Assembly (NCBI GenBank): GCA_000564995.1
Contig: JDFH01000005.1
Location: 4,570 to 68,569, forward strand
Direction of reading: 5' to 3'
Length of the DNA stretch: 64,000 bases
Origin: Atopobium sp. ICM42b
GTDB taxonomy: Bacteria; Actinomycetota; Coriobacteriia; Coriobacteriales; Atopobiaceae
Shown here: in pieces, positions 43,985 to 53,313 of the stretch
Layout of the letters: each line of letters starts with the position of its first letter
Numbering within the stretch: the stretch's first letter is position 1
Made by a program: the position numbers and the translations under genes
Notes under the pieces: model-generated
Databases searched by the model: none
What the model was told of the DNA's origin: nothing
Seen by the model: the letters and a program-made list of their open reading frames with translations, nothing else

Positions 43985-45029
43985 ATCCAAGGACGTACGC
44001 GCGGCACAGGTTCTCGGTGCCGATGATTGCATCGATGTGGCAGCGCTCACGACCGTGAGTGTTGAGGCAGGCTGGACCAAATGCGCCGCTCTTAAGATCG
44101 TTGCCGGAGAAGTACGCAGCATTTGCGTCAGTTGAGAAGTGGAAGGCAACCTGCTGATTCCACTTTTCTGGCTCAACAACCTCCTGAGCGCAGGCAATAA
44201 GTTTGTTGGAAACTTCCCAATCGTAAGGCGAGCGAATATCAGAAACAATGATGCCTACGTGGTGCTCGTTTGAATTGTAGTCAGGGCCAATAAGGGTAAT
44301 GTCCAGCGATACGTACTCATCCACCTCAACAGGCAAGAATGCGCCGCCGTGACCAATCTCCTCGTACATGGGGAATGCAAACAAGGTGTTATAGAGGGGT
44401 TTCTCGCCAGATTGCGCCAGCCAACGGAGTGTATGAAGCTGTGCGGCAACACAAGCCTTATCGTCGATAAAGCGAGAAACCATATAGCCGTTGTCATACA
44501 TCTCAAAGTGAGGGTCAATGGCAACAACTGCACCCTCTGAGACACCCAACGCACGAGCTTCCTCAGGGGAAGAAACGTCAGCGATAAGCGAGATGGACAT
44601 GTTGTCCTCGTTGCGCTCCATAGTTCGAGCGTCTTCAAAGACGTGTACGGAGTGGTGGTTGCAGATTACCTGGCCATCAACAACGGAGCCATCTCTACAA
44701 ACAACGTGGCAGGTCTCACCCTCAATGCTGTGGTAGTTGATGCCGCCCAGCTGACGGACGCGCAGTGTGCCGTCTGAGTTGAAGCCTCGAACAATCAGAC
44801 CAATAGTGTCAAGGTGAGCATTAACGCCAACAGTCTTGCTGGTATCCTTGCCTTCTACCAGGACGTATGCTGTAGCTTTGTTGTCAATTTGAAGCTCATA
44901 GCCTGCCTCAGCAACAAGCTCACGGAGCAGCTCGTGAATACGCTCATAGTAGCCAACAGGACTATCGCACTCAACAAGTTTCTTTGTTGTGTCAATCAAA
45001 TACTGTGTATCAGTCTCAAAATGAGTCAT
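43968..45029 (-). CDS. M42-family metallo-aminopeptidase
   Basis: 353 aa cytoplasmic metallopeptidase (PepA/FrvX-like). Metal ligands can be placed in NAHLDTIG near residue 71, FIDDKA near 192 and EEIGHGGA near 227 (catalytic and ligand Glu); NTHGRERCH near the end supplies the last His. It removes N-terminal residues from short peptides. Next to PepT and downstream of peptide importers, it fits peptide use as food. AGGAG precedes the ATG. Confidence 0.88.
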   Translation of the reverse strand: MTHFETDTQYLIDTTKKLVECDSPVGYYERIHELLRELVAEAGYELQIDNKATAYVLVEGKDTSKTVGVNAHLDTIGLIVRGFNSDGTLRVRQLGGINYHSIEGETCHVVCRDGSVVDGQVICNHHSVHVFEDARTMERNEDNMSISLIADVSSPEEARALGVSEGAVVAIDPHFEMYDNGYMVSRFIDDKACVAAQLHTLRWLAQSGEKPLYNTLFAFPMYEEIGHGGAFLPVEVDEYVSLDITLIGPDYNSNEHHVGIIVSDIRSPYDWEVSNKLIACAQEVVEPEKWNQQVAFHFSTDANAAYFSGNDLKSGAFGPACLNTHGRERCHIDAIIGTENLCRAYVLGYGEKN

Positions 45030-45038
45030 TAAAATCTC

Positions 45039-46289
45039 CTAGTTTTGTGGATGGGTGTAGAGCTCTACCAGGTGCTCCAGCATGTCAACCATGCTCTCAA
45101 GCTCTGGGACAGGAACAAACTCTCTGACGCCGTGAGCATTGTAGTAGCAAGCAGAAAGATTAGCGCACGGGAATCCTCTAAAGGAAAGTTGGGATCCGTC
45201 GGTGCCGCCGCGCATTGGAATGCAGGTCATCTCTACACCGGTCTTCTTGTATGCAGTACGAGCGTTCTCAATTAAGTGTGCATACTCGGACTTGAGGACA
45301 ATATCAGCCAAGTTGTGATACTGATCGTGAATCTCAACGGAGAGTACCTCGGAGCCAATCTGCTTGTTGACATACGCTGCAGCGTCAACCATCAACTGCT
45401 TGCGACGCTCAACTTTTGACTGATCATGGTCACGAATGATGTAATCAGCGCGAGCAGACTCGCAATCACCATTGACGCGCTCCAGATAGAAGAAGCCATC
45501 ATAGCCCTCAGTGAACTCAGGACGCTCCGCAGGTGGAAGCAGCTCGTGGAAGCGCATGATTGCCTCAGATGCATTGATCATCTGGCCTTTTGCGGTACCT
45601 GTGTGAACCGAAAGTCCGTGAGCGCGCACAAACACCTCAGCAGCATTGAACGTCTCGTAGCAGAACTCACCAAAGGGACCGCCGTCAATGGTATAGCCAT
45701 ACGCAGCACCAAAGGTATCAAGGTCGAGAAGAGCGGCGCCGTGGCCAATCTCCTCATCAGGAACAAACGCAAGCGCAATACGTGGATGCTTGAGCTCTGG
45801 ATGCTCCTTGTAGCGAGCAAGTAAGCTTACCAGCATGGCAATACCTGCCTTGTCATCGCCGCCAAGCAGCGAAGTGCCATCAGTAGTAACAAGCTGCCAG
45901 CCAACCATGTGCTCAAGCTGAGGATTAGTCTCTGGGCTAATGTAGACCTCTCTACCCTCGCGATCGGAGCCAACTACCAGCTTGCCGCCCTCATATGTAA
46001 CAACCTGAGGATGAACGGGATTGCCCCAAGACTGCCAAGCCGTATCAATATGGCAGCAGAAACCAAGAGTAGGAAGATCTTCCAGACCCTTACTTGCTGG
46101 CCAATGAGCAACCACATAAGCGTGCTCGTCGACGGTTACATTTTCTGCGCCAAGCTCACGAAGATCGGCCGCAACAACCTCAGCCATCTGGAACTGAGAC
46201 TCAGTTGAAGGAACCTTATCTGCGGTCAGCGGATTAGACTGAGAAGAAACCTTGCAATACGAAATAAATCTATCTAGCACGTCACTCAT
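45039..46289 (-). CDS. pepT: Peptidase T (tripeptide aminopeptidase)
   Basis: 416 aa zinc peptidase of the M20 family that cleaves the N-terminal residue of tripeptides. Motifs: CCHIDTAWQ near residue 78, GGDDKAGIAML near 140, DEEIGHGA near 174 (catalytic Glu), IDGGPFGE and RGGTDGS near the end. AGGGAG precedes the ATG. It is preceded by a terminator for the amidotransferase-like gene and followed after 9 bp by the M42 peptidase. Confidence 0.95.
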   Translation of the reverse strand: MSDVLDRFISYCKVSSQSNPLTADKVPSTESQFQMAEVVAADLRELGAENVTVDEHAYVVAHWPASKGLEDLPTLGFCCHIDTAWQSWGNPVHPQVVTYEGGKLVVGSDREGREVYISPETNPQLEHMVGWQLVTTDGTSLLGGDDKAGIAMLVSLLARYKEHPELKHPRIALAFVPDEEIGHGAALLDLDTFGAAYGYTIDGGPFGEFCYETFNAAEVFVRAHGLSVHTGTAKGQMINASEAIMRFHELLPPAERPEFTEGYDGFFYLERVNGDCESARADYIIRDHDQSKVERRKQLMVDAAAYVNKQIGSEVLSVEIHDQYHNLADIVLKSEYAHLIENARTAYKKTGVEMTCIPMRGGTDGSQLSFRGFPCANLSACYYNAHGVREFVPVPELESMVDMLEHLVELYTHPQN

Positions 46290-46298
46290 AAAACTCCC

Positions 46299-46337
46299 TT
46301 ACAAAAAACTGCGCTAACCATATAGTCAACGCAGTTT
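46299..46337 (-). terminator. Terminator between the C26 hydrolase gene and pepT
   Basis: Perfect 8-bp stem (46306-46313 with 46330-46337) followed on the minus strand by a run of T. It sits immediately before the pepT ribosome-binding site. Confidence 0.75.
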
Positions 46338-46351
46338 AGAGTATCAATATA

Positions 46352-47146
46352 TTAACGAGAAGACCGCGAGGCTTGCGAAGCTGTAACAAAGGATTTCCAA
46401 AGTTCGCAATCAGCCTTGCTGTAATTCCATCCATATTCCGGATGCCACTGTACGCCTATAGCGAACGTCTTCCCCTTGACCTCAGCGCCTTCAATAATGC
46501 CGTCTGACGCATAGGCAACTACCGTAAGTTCTGAAGACACCTTTCGGAGCGCCTCATCGTGGTATGAATTTGCCTGAATGTCCTCTGCCTGGCCTAAGGC
46601 GTTGTAAAGCAAAGAGTCTTTTTGAACATGAACAGCATGAGCTGGATGATACAGATTTGCTGAATGAGTCCAGAAAGTATGATTTTCTGCTGGCTCCATG
46701 GTATGCAAATCTTGTACAAGCGTACCGCCCAGCACAACATTTAAAAGCTGAAGGCCACGGCAAATAGCAAGTAAAGGTTTATCTGCAGCAAGTACCTGCT
46801 TTACCAGCTCAAACTCAAGCGCATCTCGTATAGGACACAAACGATTAAGGTCGCGTGGTTCTTCTCCCCAATTACGAGGATCAACATCGTGACCTCCCGT
46901 AAGGCAGAAGCCATCACACATCTCAACAAACTGAGCAATAACCTCTGGGTCTTCTGTGAGAGGCATCATGATTGGAATGCCGCCAGCTGCAAGAATGGCG
47001 TCAAGCTGAATTTGTGCTACAGAAGCAGAATCAGAAAAATTTTCTTCAGGCATCCAGCGAGGAGTCACACAGATAAGAGGGCGCTCAGAAGCAGGAAGCT
47101 TGGGAACATCATTAAATGCATCTTTGACAATTTCTGGAATAACCAC
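46352..47146 (-). CDS. Gamma-glutamyl-gamma-aminobutyrate hydrolase family protein (peptidase C26)
   Basis: 264 aa class-I glutamine-amidotransferase fold. The nucleophile Cys is in AICRGLQLLN near residue 119, the His/Glu pair in VQWHPEYGW near the C-terminus, and FCLTGGHDVDP near residue 78 is typical of PuuD-like proteins. They cleave gamma-glutamyl bonds, for example in putrescine breakdown. No polyamine genes are nearby, so the real substrate may be a gamma-glutamyl peptide. The start is GTG. Confidence 0.87.
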   Translation of the reverse strand: MVIPEIVKDAFNDVPKLPASERPLICVTPRWMPEENFSDSASVAQIQLDAILAAGGIPIMMPLTEDPEVIAQFVEMCDGFCLTGGHDVDPRNWGEEPRDLNRLCPIRDALEFELVKQVLAADKPLLAICRGLQLLNVVLGGTLVQDLHTMEPAENHTFWTHSANLYHPAHAVHVQKDSLLYNALGQAEDIQANSYHDEALRKVSSELTVVAYASDGIIEGAEVKGKTFAIGVQWHPEYGWNYSKADCELWKSFVTASQASRSSR

Positions 47147-47381
47147 AAAATCCTCTTAACACTCAGCTCTTCAAACAACATAACAGTAAAGGTTGACCTT
47201 TACTGAGTCTTTGACTTTATCGCTTTTGCGCTTTTCGTGCCACTCTAGCAAGCCCTCCTCCACAATGTTTTTTCATTAATGAAACATTTTTCTGTATTGC
47301 GTACAATTAATTTGGGTATTAAGAAGCCAGTTCTTTACATTTAAAGCTTCGTATTTCGAAGATGCAAACGGAAGGCGCCCT

Positions 47382-48986
47382 ATGAAAGAGCACGTATTTA
47401 ATAACCTTTCCCGTAAATCATTTTTACGTGGATCTTTGGCGGCTGCCGTTGCCGCCGGTTCTGCTTCACTACTTTCTGCTTGTGGCGGTTCAGGTGGCGG
47501 AGACGCAGAGAAAAAGGTGTTGCGCTTTGGTGTAAACAACCCAAAGGTAACCTTTGATACTCAGAAGACTTCTGGTTCTGTTGGTGTATCTGAGGCAGTT
47601 GCAGAGTCTTTGCTGGTACTTAATCCAGACACAAAAGAAATTGAGCCAAACCTGGTAACTGGCCTTCCAACTGTCTCTGATGATGGTCTTACCTACTCAT
47701 ATGAGCTTAAGGATGGCGTCAAATTCCACAATGGAGAAACCCTTAAGGCATCTGACGTTAAGTACACCTTCACTCGTATGTTCTTGCCTGCTACCAAGGC
47801 AACCTCAATTGACTCCTATGCGTACATTGAGGGCGCTAAAGACATTATTGCTGGTAAAACTGAAGAGCTTTCTGGCATTGTTATTAAGGACGACCGTCAC
47901 TTTGACATCAAACTGACACAGCCTTATTCAACCTTCAACGCAATCATGGCTCAGTTCTACGCAGTTATCTACCCAGAGAAAGCCTGTAAAGAGGCTGGTG
48001 AGGCATGGGGCACTGAGACCAACTTTATTGGTACTGGTGCTTTCAAGCTTGTCTCTAATGACAGCACCACAGAAGTTGTTCTTGAGGGATTTGCTGATTA
48101 CCATGAGGGTAAGCCTGGCCTGGATGAGCTCAGATTTGTCTACATTGACGATGCCAACACCCGTATTCTTAACTACAAGAACAACGATGTTGACCTGGTC
48201 TTTATTTCTCAGTCTCTTATCCAGCAGTACCAAAATGATGAGTCTATCTCCAAAGAGATTGTCAACTACACCCCTGCATCTACGCAGTTTGTAAACTTGA
48301 ACCTTAAGAGCGAGAATCTCAAAGATGTTCGCGTCCGTCAGGCGCTCTCTATGGCAATTGACAGAGATACTATTTGCAGCACCATTCTTTCTGGTGTTGC
48401 CAAACCTGCAAAGTCGTTTATCCCATCTTCTGAGACTGGCTACAATGAGTCCGCTCCAGAGTTTGAGTACAACGTAGACAAGGCAAAGCAGCTTCTTGCA
48501 CAGGCAGGTGTTTCTAACCTCACTCTTAACGCACAGGTCAGAAGCCAGGATCAGAACCTCATGGTTGCCCTTCAGGATGCTTGGTCCAAGATTGGCGTTA
48601 CCTGTAACGTAAGCGTTATTGACTCTGGTGTTTGGAGCGACGCACGTACTAATGGTGACCTTGAAGTCACTCTTGTTACCTGGTCTACCCTCTCCTTCCA
48701 GGGTGTTGAGCACATGGGCTCTTACTTCCGCTCTGACCGCGCTGCAAAGAAGTCTTCCTTCTACAACAGCACCGAGTTTGACAGCCTTGTTGATCAGGCT
48801 CGTTCAACCGTTAATGACAACGATAAGGTCCTGGAGCTTACTCGCCAGGCAGACAGTCTTATGACTCACACAGACTATGCTTGCCTGCCTATCGACTGGC
48901 CTCAGATGCCTTACGTCTTGAAGCCAGAGTTTACCGGCCTCACCGTTTTGGTTAACCCTCACTTTGATAAGGTTAAGAAGAAGTAG
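47382..48986 (+). CDS. Peptide-binding lipoprotein, stand-alone paralogue
   Basis: 534 aa family-5 binding protein. The signal has SRKSFLRG (Lys in the second Tat position) and lipobox LSAC. DGVKFHNGETLKASDVKYTF is near residue 110. It is closely similar along its length to the binding protein at 53314-54960 (for example PEKAC, TNFIGTG and the AAKKSSFYN segment). It stands alone on the plus strand, convergent with the Opp operon, and may feed the same channel with another ligand. Confidence 0.9.
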   Translation: MKEHVFNNLSRKSFLRGSLAAAVAAGSASLLSACGGSGGGDAEKKVLRFGVNNPKVTFDTQKTSGSVGVSEAVAESLLVLNPDTKEIEPNLVTGLPTVSDDGLTYSYELKDGVKFHNGETLKASDVKYTFTRMFLPATKATSIDSYAYIEGAKDIIAGKTEELSGIVIKDDRHFDIKLTQPYSTFNAIMAQFYAVIYPEKACKEAGEAWGTETNFIGTGAFKLVSNDSTTEVVLEGFADYHEGKPGLDELRFVYIDDANTRILNYKNNDVDLVFISQSLIQQYQNDESISKEIVNYTPASTQFVNLNLKSENLKDVRVRQALSMAIDRDTICSTILSGVAKPAKSFIPSSETGYNESAPEFEYNVDKAKQLLAQAGVSNLTLNAQVRSQDQNLMVALQDAWSKIGVTCNVSVIDSGVWSDARTNGDLEVTLVTWSTLSFQGVEHMGSYFRSDRAAKKSSFYNSTEFDSLVDQARSTVNDNDKVLELTRQADSLMTHTDYACLPIDWPQMPYVLKPEFTGLTVLVNPHFDKVKKK

Positions 48987-49006
48987 GCGTTTCCTTCATA
49001 CAAAAC

Positions 49007-49045
49007 AAGGGCGAGAAGATCAATTGGTCTTCTCGCCCTTTTGTG
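49007..49045. terminator. Bidirectional terminator built from an inverted pair of GGCGAGAA motifs
   Basis: Perfect 13-bp stem (49007-49019 with 49028-49040) with T-rich sequence on both sides. It serves the binding-protein gene on the plus strand and the end of the Opp operon on the minus strand. Both arms contain the dispersed octamer. Confidence 0.88.
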
Positions 49046-49081
49046 TTTGTAAGCCGTTTTAAGACACGACAATAAAATACG

Positions 49082-50194
49082 CTACTCGGAAATCTTCTCC
49101 TCAAGGCGCGCTTCTTCTACGGCCTTCTGAGCCGCCTCAATAGCATGCGCAACCTGAGGTGTGCGGTCGGCATCGGAAAGTGACGCATCGTACAGGTGGC
49201 AGGCGCAGAAGTGACCTGGCTCAGCCTCGATGCGCTCAGGAATGCGCTCGGAGCAAACCTTCATTGCCTTAGGGCAGCGCGTGTGGAATACGCAGCCTGA
49301 AGGTGGGTTAGCAGGACTTGGAACATCACCTTGAAGAATGCGCTTTTCCTGGATACGCTCGTGGCGAATACGAGGAATAACGTCCAAAAGTGCCTGAGTG
49401 TATGGGTGCAAAGGACGCTCAAAGAGGGCATCTTTAGTGGCAAACTCCATCTGGTGACCCAGATACATGACCATAACAGTATCAGCAATGTGGCGAACAA
49501 CGGAAAGGTCATGGCTAATAAAGATGTATGCCAGACCGTGGTCCTTCTGAAGCTCTTCAAGCAAGTTGATTACCTTGGCCTGAACAGAAACGTCCAGGGC
49601 AGAAACAGGCTCATCGCAGACAACAATTTCTGGCTCAAGCACAATAGCGCGAGCAATACCAATACGCTGGCGCTGACCGCCCGAGAACTCGTGAGGGTAG
49701 CGGTACTTGAACTCAAGGTTAAGGCCAACTTCCTCCATAACCTCTTCAATGCGAGCGTCGCGCTCCGCCTTTGTTTTATAAGTACCTGCAATATCAATAG
49801 GCTCGCCAATGATATCCATGACCGTCATACGAGGGTTCAGTGAGCTGTACGGATCCTGGAAGATAAGCTTCATCTTCTGACGGGCTCGCTTGAGGTCTTC
49901 TCCCTTAAGTGAGGTGAAGTCTTCTCCATCAAGCTCAACTGTTCCAGAGGTTGGCTCGGTGAGGCGCAGTACGCACTTGCCTGTTGTGGACTTTCCGCAG
50001 CCAGACTCACCAACAATAGCCAAGGTCTCTTTACGCCTAAGGTCAAACGAAACATCCTCAACAGCATGAACTGAAGCATTAGAGCGCCCAAATACACCAT
50101 TTTTGATGGGAAAACGCTTAACAAGATTCCTTACGGACAAGATGGTTTTCTCGCCAGAAAGGTCTTTAACGTCCGTGTTATTCTCTTCTACCAT
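49082..50194 (-). CDS. oppF: Oligopeptide ABC transporter ATPase OppF
   Basis: 370 aa. Walker [10 protein letters not shown] near residue 59, signature [14 protein letters not shown], Walker [13 protein letters not shown], His switch ISHD, and the C-terminal Cys motif [14 protein letters not shown] found in Opp/Dpp ATPases. It follows oppD by 2 bp and is the last gene of the operon. It hydrolyses ATP on the cytoplasmic side of a peptide importer. Confidence 0.92.
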   Translation of the reverse strand: MVEENNTDVKDLSGEKTILSVRNLVKRFPIKNGVFGRSNASVHAVEDVSFDLRRKETLAIVGESGCGKSTTGKCVLRLTEPTSGTVELDGEDFTSLKGEDLKRARQKMKLIFQDPYSSLNPRMTVMDIIGEPIDIAGTYKTKAERDARIEEVMEEVGLNLEFKYRYPHEFSGGQRQRIGIARAIVLEPEIVVCDEPVSALDVSVQAKVINLLEELQKDHGLAYIFISHDLSVVRHIADTVMVMYLGHQMEFATKDALFERPLHPYTQALLDVIPRIRHERIQEKRILQGDVPSPANPPSGCVFHTRCPKAMKVCSERIPERIEAEPGHFCACHLYDASLSDADRTPQVAHAIEAAQKAVEEARLEEKISE

Positions 50195-50196
50195 GA

Positions 50197-51321
50197 CTAC
50201 TCACCCCACTCATCAGTGTATTTCCAACAGCTGACAGTATGGCAATTGTCTTCACCAACAGCAGTCAAGCTAGGACGACGATTCTTACAAATGTCCTTAG
50301 CAAACGGACAACGTGGATGGAATGGGCAGCCAGAAGGCATATGCGAAAGCATAGGAACGCTACCAGGAATTGCATAGAGTTCCTTGGTGCGCTCGTCAAA
50401 CGATGGAATGGACGCAATCAAGCCCTGAGCATAGGGATGCAGAGGGTTAGTAAAGAGCTCTGCAGACTGTGCATACTCAACGCGATGACCAGCGTACATG
50501 ACAAGAACCCAGTCGGCCATCTCGGAAACAACGCCCATGTCGTGTGTAATCAACATAACGGCGGTACCCAGGTCCTGCTTCATGCGGTCAATAATCTGCA
50601 GAATCTGTGCCTGAACCGTTACGTCAAGCGCGGTTGTTGGCTCGTCGCAGATAAGCAGCGATGGCTGACACGCAAGTGCCATAGCAATCATGACACGCTG
50701 ACGCATACCACCAGAAAGCTCATGAGGATATGACGAGAAGACCTTCTCTGGTGCAGGAATACCCACCAGTTTGATCATATCAAGGGCCTTCTGATCTGCC
50801 TCCTGTTTGCTCATGTTGGGATTATGAACAAGGATGCCCTCACGAATCTGAAGACCGGACTTCATAACAGGATTCAGAGAGGTCATGGGCTCCTGGAAAA
50901 TCATGCCAATGCGATTACCGCGGAAGTCACGCATGCCACCACGAGGAAGCTGCGTTAAATCAGTTCCCTCAAAAATAATTTCTCCGCCAGTAATCTGCGC
51001 AGGAGGTGTAGGAAGCAATCCCATGACTGACAATGCCGTCATGGACTTACCGCAGCCAGACTCTCCTACTACCGCAAGAGTCTCGCCTTTACGCATAATA
51101 AACGAGAGGTCACTTACTGCAGGAAGTGCGCCATCTTCGGTGAAAAGCGTAACGTCAAGATGATTAACGTCGAGAAGGACGTTCTTCTTGCACTGCTCTT
51201 CTCGCTCCTTTTGAGCGGTTTCTTGTGCAAGTTTGCGCTCCTCAAGGCTGCAAAATTGCACAGACTGTCCATTTGGACCCTCGATAACGTGCTCAAATGT
51301 TGCATCTGTATTTTCTGCCAT
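50197..51321 (-). CDS. oppD: Oligopeptide ABC transporter ATPase OppD
   Basis: 374 aa. Walker [37 protein letters not shown] and the C-terminal CPFHPRCPFAKDIC. The ATG at 51321 has a near-perfect AGGAGG eight bases upstream; the longer reading from 51477 would overlap oppC and adds a non-homologous leader. About 50 charged residues precede the ATPase domain. It pairs with OppF. Confidence 0.93.
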   Translation of the reverse strand: MAENTDATFEHVIEGPNGQSVQFCSLEERKLAQETAQKEREEQCKKNVLLDVNHLDVTLFTEDGALPAVSDLSFIMRKGETLAVVGESGCGKSMTALSVMGLLPTPPAQITGGEIIFEGTDLTQLPRGGMRDFRGNRIGMIFQEPMTSLNPVMKSGLQIREGILVHNPNMSKQEADQKALDMIKLVGIPAPEKVFSSYPHELSGGMRQRVMIAMALACQPSLLICDEPTTALDVTVQAQILQIIDRMKQDLGTAVMLITHDMGVVSEMADWVLVMYAGHRVEYAQSAELFTNPLHPYAQGLIASIPSFDERTKELYAIPGSVPMLSHMPSGCPFHPRCPFAKDICKNRRPSLTAVGEDNCHTVSCWKYTDEWGE

Positions 51322-51337
51322 AAACGTAACCTCCTTT

Positions 51338-52294
51338 CTAAGAACGCATCTTTGGATCAAGGGCGTCACGAAGTGCATCGCCAAGCAAGTTAAAAGACAT
51401 AACCGTAATGATGATGACAATACCTGGAGCAATACTGTAGAGAGGCTGTGATGCAAGGAATGGCTGAGAAGCTGCAATCATTTGACCCCAGCTTGCATCA
51501 GGTGGCTGAACGCCCAATCCCAAGAACGAAAGCGTTGCCTCAGAAAGAATTGCACTTGGAATGCCCAGGGTAGAAACAACGATCAGCGTAGAAATGCAGT
51601 TAGGAAGCAAATGCTTCATGATGATGCGGAAGCTGTTACCACCAGACAAAATACAAGACTGAATGTATTCAGAATTCTTCAGGCGCATGACGTCGCCTCG
51701 AATCAGCCTTGCCGTAGTTGTCCACATCAGAAGACCCAGTGCAATATAGAGGTTAATAAGACCTGGGCCCATAACAAACATAATCAAAATTGCAAAAAGC
51801 AAGAATGGGAAGCTGGAGAAAACCTGAATGATAAAGGAAACAACTGCATCAACCCAACGGCCATAATATCCGGCTGCAACTCCCGCAACAAAGCCAATAA
51901 AGAGAGCAATAGCCTGCGAAATAATACCAACAGACAGAGAAATCTGGCAGCCGTAAATAATACGAGAAAGGATATCTCGTCCATATTCATCGGTGCCTAA
52001 AAGGTGCTCTACTGTAGGGTTTTGATTCATAATTGCAAGGTTTTGATCCTTGTAGCTGTAAGGAGCAATCACAGGAGCAAGAATTGCAATAATCGCAAGG
52101 GCCAAAACAATGCCTAAGCAGATCATGCCCAGTTTGTTCCTCTTAAAAATGTTCCAGCTAACCTGCCAGTAGCTCTGAGCACGAACCTTTTTAGTGGCAG
52201 CCTGCTCCTCTTCTTGAGCCTTGGCGGCATCCTCAAGTACAGCTTCAGTCTTTTGGACCTTCTCGCTATTTTTATCACTCGTAAACAAAGCCAT
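51338..52294 (-). CDS. oppC: Oligopeptide ABC transporter permease OppC
   Basis: 318 aa. A charged N-terminus of about 45 residues precedes the membrane segment MICLGIVLALAIIAILAPVIAPY; the OppC-type loop LGTDEYGRDILSRIIYG and the EAA loop YIQSCILSGGNSFRIIMKH follow. The start overlaps the oppB stop by one base. With OppB it forms the channel. Confidence 0.93.
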   Translation of the reverse strand: MALFTSDKNSEKVQKTEAVLEDAAKAQEEEQAATKKVRAQSYWQVSWNIFKRNKLGMICLGIVLALAIIAILAPVIAPYSYKDQNLAIMNQNPTVEHLLGTDEYGRDILSRIIYGCQISLSVGIISQAIALFIGFVAGVAAGYYGRWVDAVVSFIIQVFSSFPFLLFAILIMFVMGPGLINLYIALGLLMWTTTARLIRGDVMRLKNSEYIQSCILSGGNSFRIIMKHLLPNCISTLIVVSTLGIPSAILSEATLSFLGLGVQPPDASWGQMIAASQPFLASQPLYSIAPGIVIIITVMSFNLLGDALRDALDPKMRS

Positions 52295-53229
52295 TACTCT
52301 GATGCCTCCTCTCCAAGACGAATGCGTGGATCAACCACTGCGTACAAAATATCAACAAGCAGATAGATAACAACGCAGATAATTGCCACGTACATGACGC
52401 TACCTTGAATAAGCGGCAGGTCACGAGCATTAATTGCATCGATAAGCAGCTTACCCATACCGTTCATGTTGAAGATCTGTTCAATGATGATGGAACCAGT
52501 AAGGATGTCTCCCAGCTGAGATCCAGCAATGGTAATAATTGGGATAAGAGCATTTCTGAGCGCGTGCTTCAAAACAATAGCGGAGCGCTTTAAGCCCTTA
52601 GCTTCAGCGGTTCTAATGTAGTCCTGATTTAATACGTCCAGCATGCTAGTCCTGGTAACACGAGCAATACTTGCTGCATAACGAGAACCCAGCGCAATAA
52701 CTGGAAGAACGTAGGCGGATGGTGTTTTAACGCCTGATAGCGGGAACCACTTAAGCGTCATAGCAAAAATAATCTGCAGTACTAATGCCACCCAGAATGA
52801 AGGGGCAGAAATACCAAAAATTGCAACTGACATAAGTGTTCTATCAAGCCATTTTCCATGGTTTACTGCGGCGAGAATACCCATCAAAAGACCAAATACT
52901 ATGGCAAAAAGATACGCAAACACTGCTAAGCGTAGCGTAACTCCCAAAGCCTTAGTCAGAAGTGCAATGACAGGTCGCTTCTGAGTGTAAGAAGTTCCAA
53001 AATCTCCACCAAGCATTTTTACAAACCAGTTTGCGTACTGCTCTGGAATTGGCTTATCAAGACCCATGGTGTGACGGACCTGTTGAACAGTAGCCTCATC
53101 AGCCATATCGCCCATCATGACTCGTACTGGGTCACCTGGGACAATATTCAAGACAAAAAACGTTAAAGCAGAAATACAAACTACAACGCTCACTGCTTGA
53201 AGGATTCGTTTGATTAGAAACGATCTCAC
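52294..53229 (-). CDS. oppB: Oligopeptide ABC transporter permease OppB
   Basis: 311 aa. N-terminal segment IKRILQAVSVVVCISALTFFV, then IVPGDPVRVMMG, the EAA loop YIRTAEAKGLKRSAIVLKH and the C-terminal DILYAVVDPRIRLG, all as in OppB/DppB. The start is GTG with AGGAG upstream. It follows the binding-protein gene after a stem-loop. Confidence 0.93.
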   Translation of the reverse strand: MRSFLIKRILQAVSVVVCISALTFFVLNIVPGDPVRVMMGDMADEATVQQVRHTMGLDKPIPEQYANWFVKMLGGDFGTSYTQKRPVIALLTKALGVTLRLAVFAYLFAIVFGLLMGILAAVNHGKWLDRTLMSVAIFGISAPSFWVALVLQIIFAMTLKWFPLSGVKTPSAYVLPVIALGSRYAASIARVTRTSMLDVLNQDYIRTAEAKGLKRSAIVLKHALRNALIPIITIAGSQLGDILTGSIIIEQIFNMNGMGKLLIDAINARDLPLIQGSVMYVAIICVVIYLLVDILYAVVDPRIRLGEEASE

Positions 53230-53249
53230 TCCTGAGCTCCTCTCCCCTC

Positions 53250-53289
53250 AAGAAAATGAAGCGGCATCCAAGAATCTTAGATGCCGCTT
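53250..53289 (-). terminator. Stem-loop between binding-protein and permease genes (partial terminator)
   Basis: Perfect 10-bp stem (53259-53268 with 53280-53289) followed on the minus strand by CATTTTCTTG. It probably lets only part of transcription pass into oppBCDF, giving an excess of binding protein. Confidence 0.6.
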
Positions 53290-53313
53290 TAAAGTTTATA
53301 GCAAGTTTGCTAC

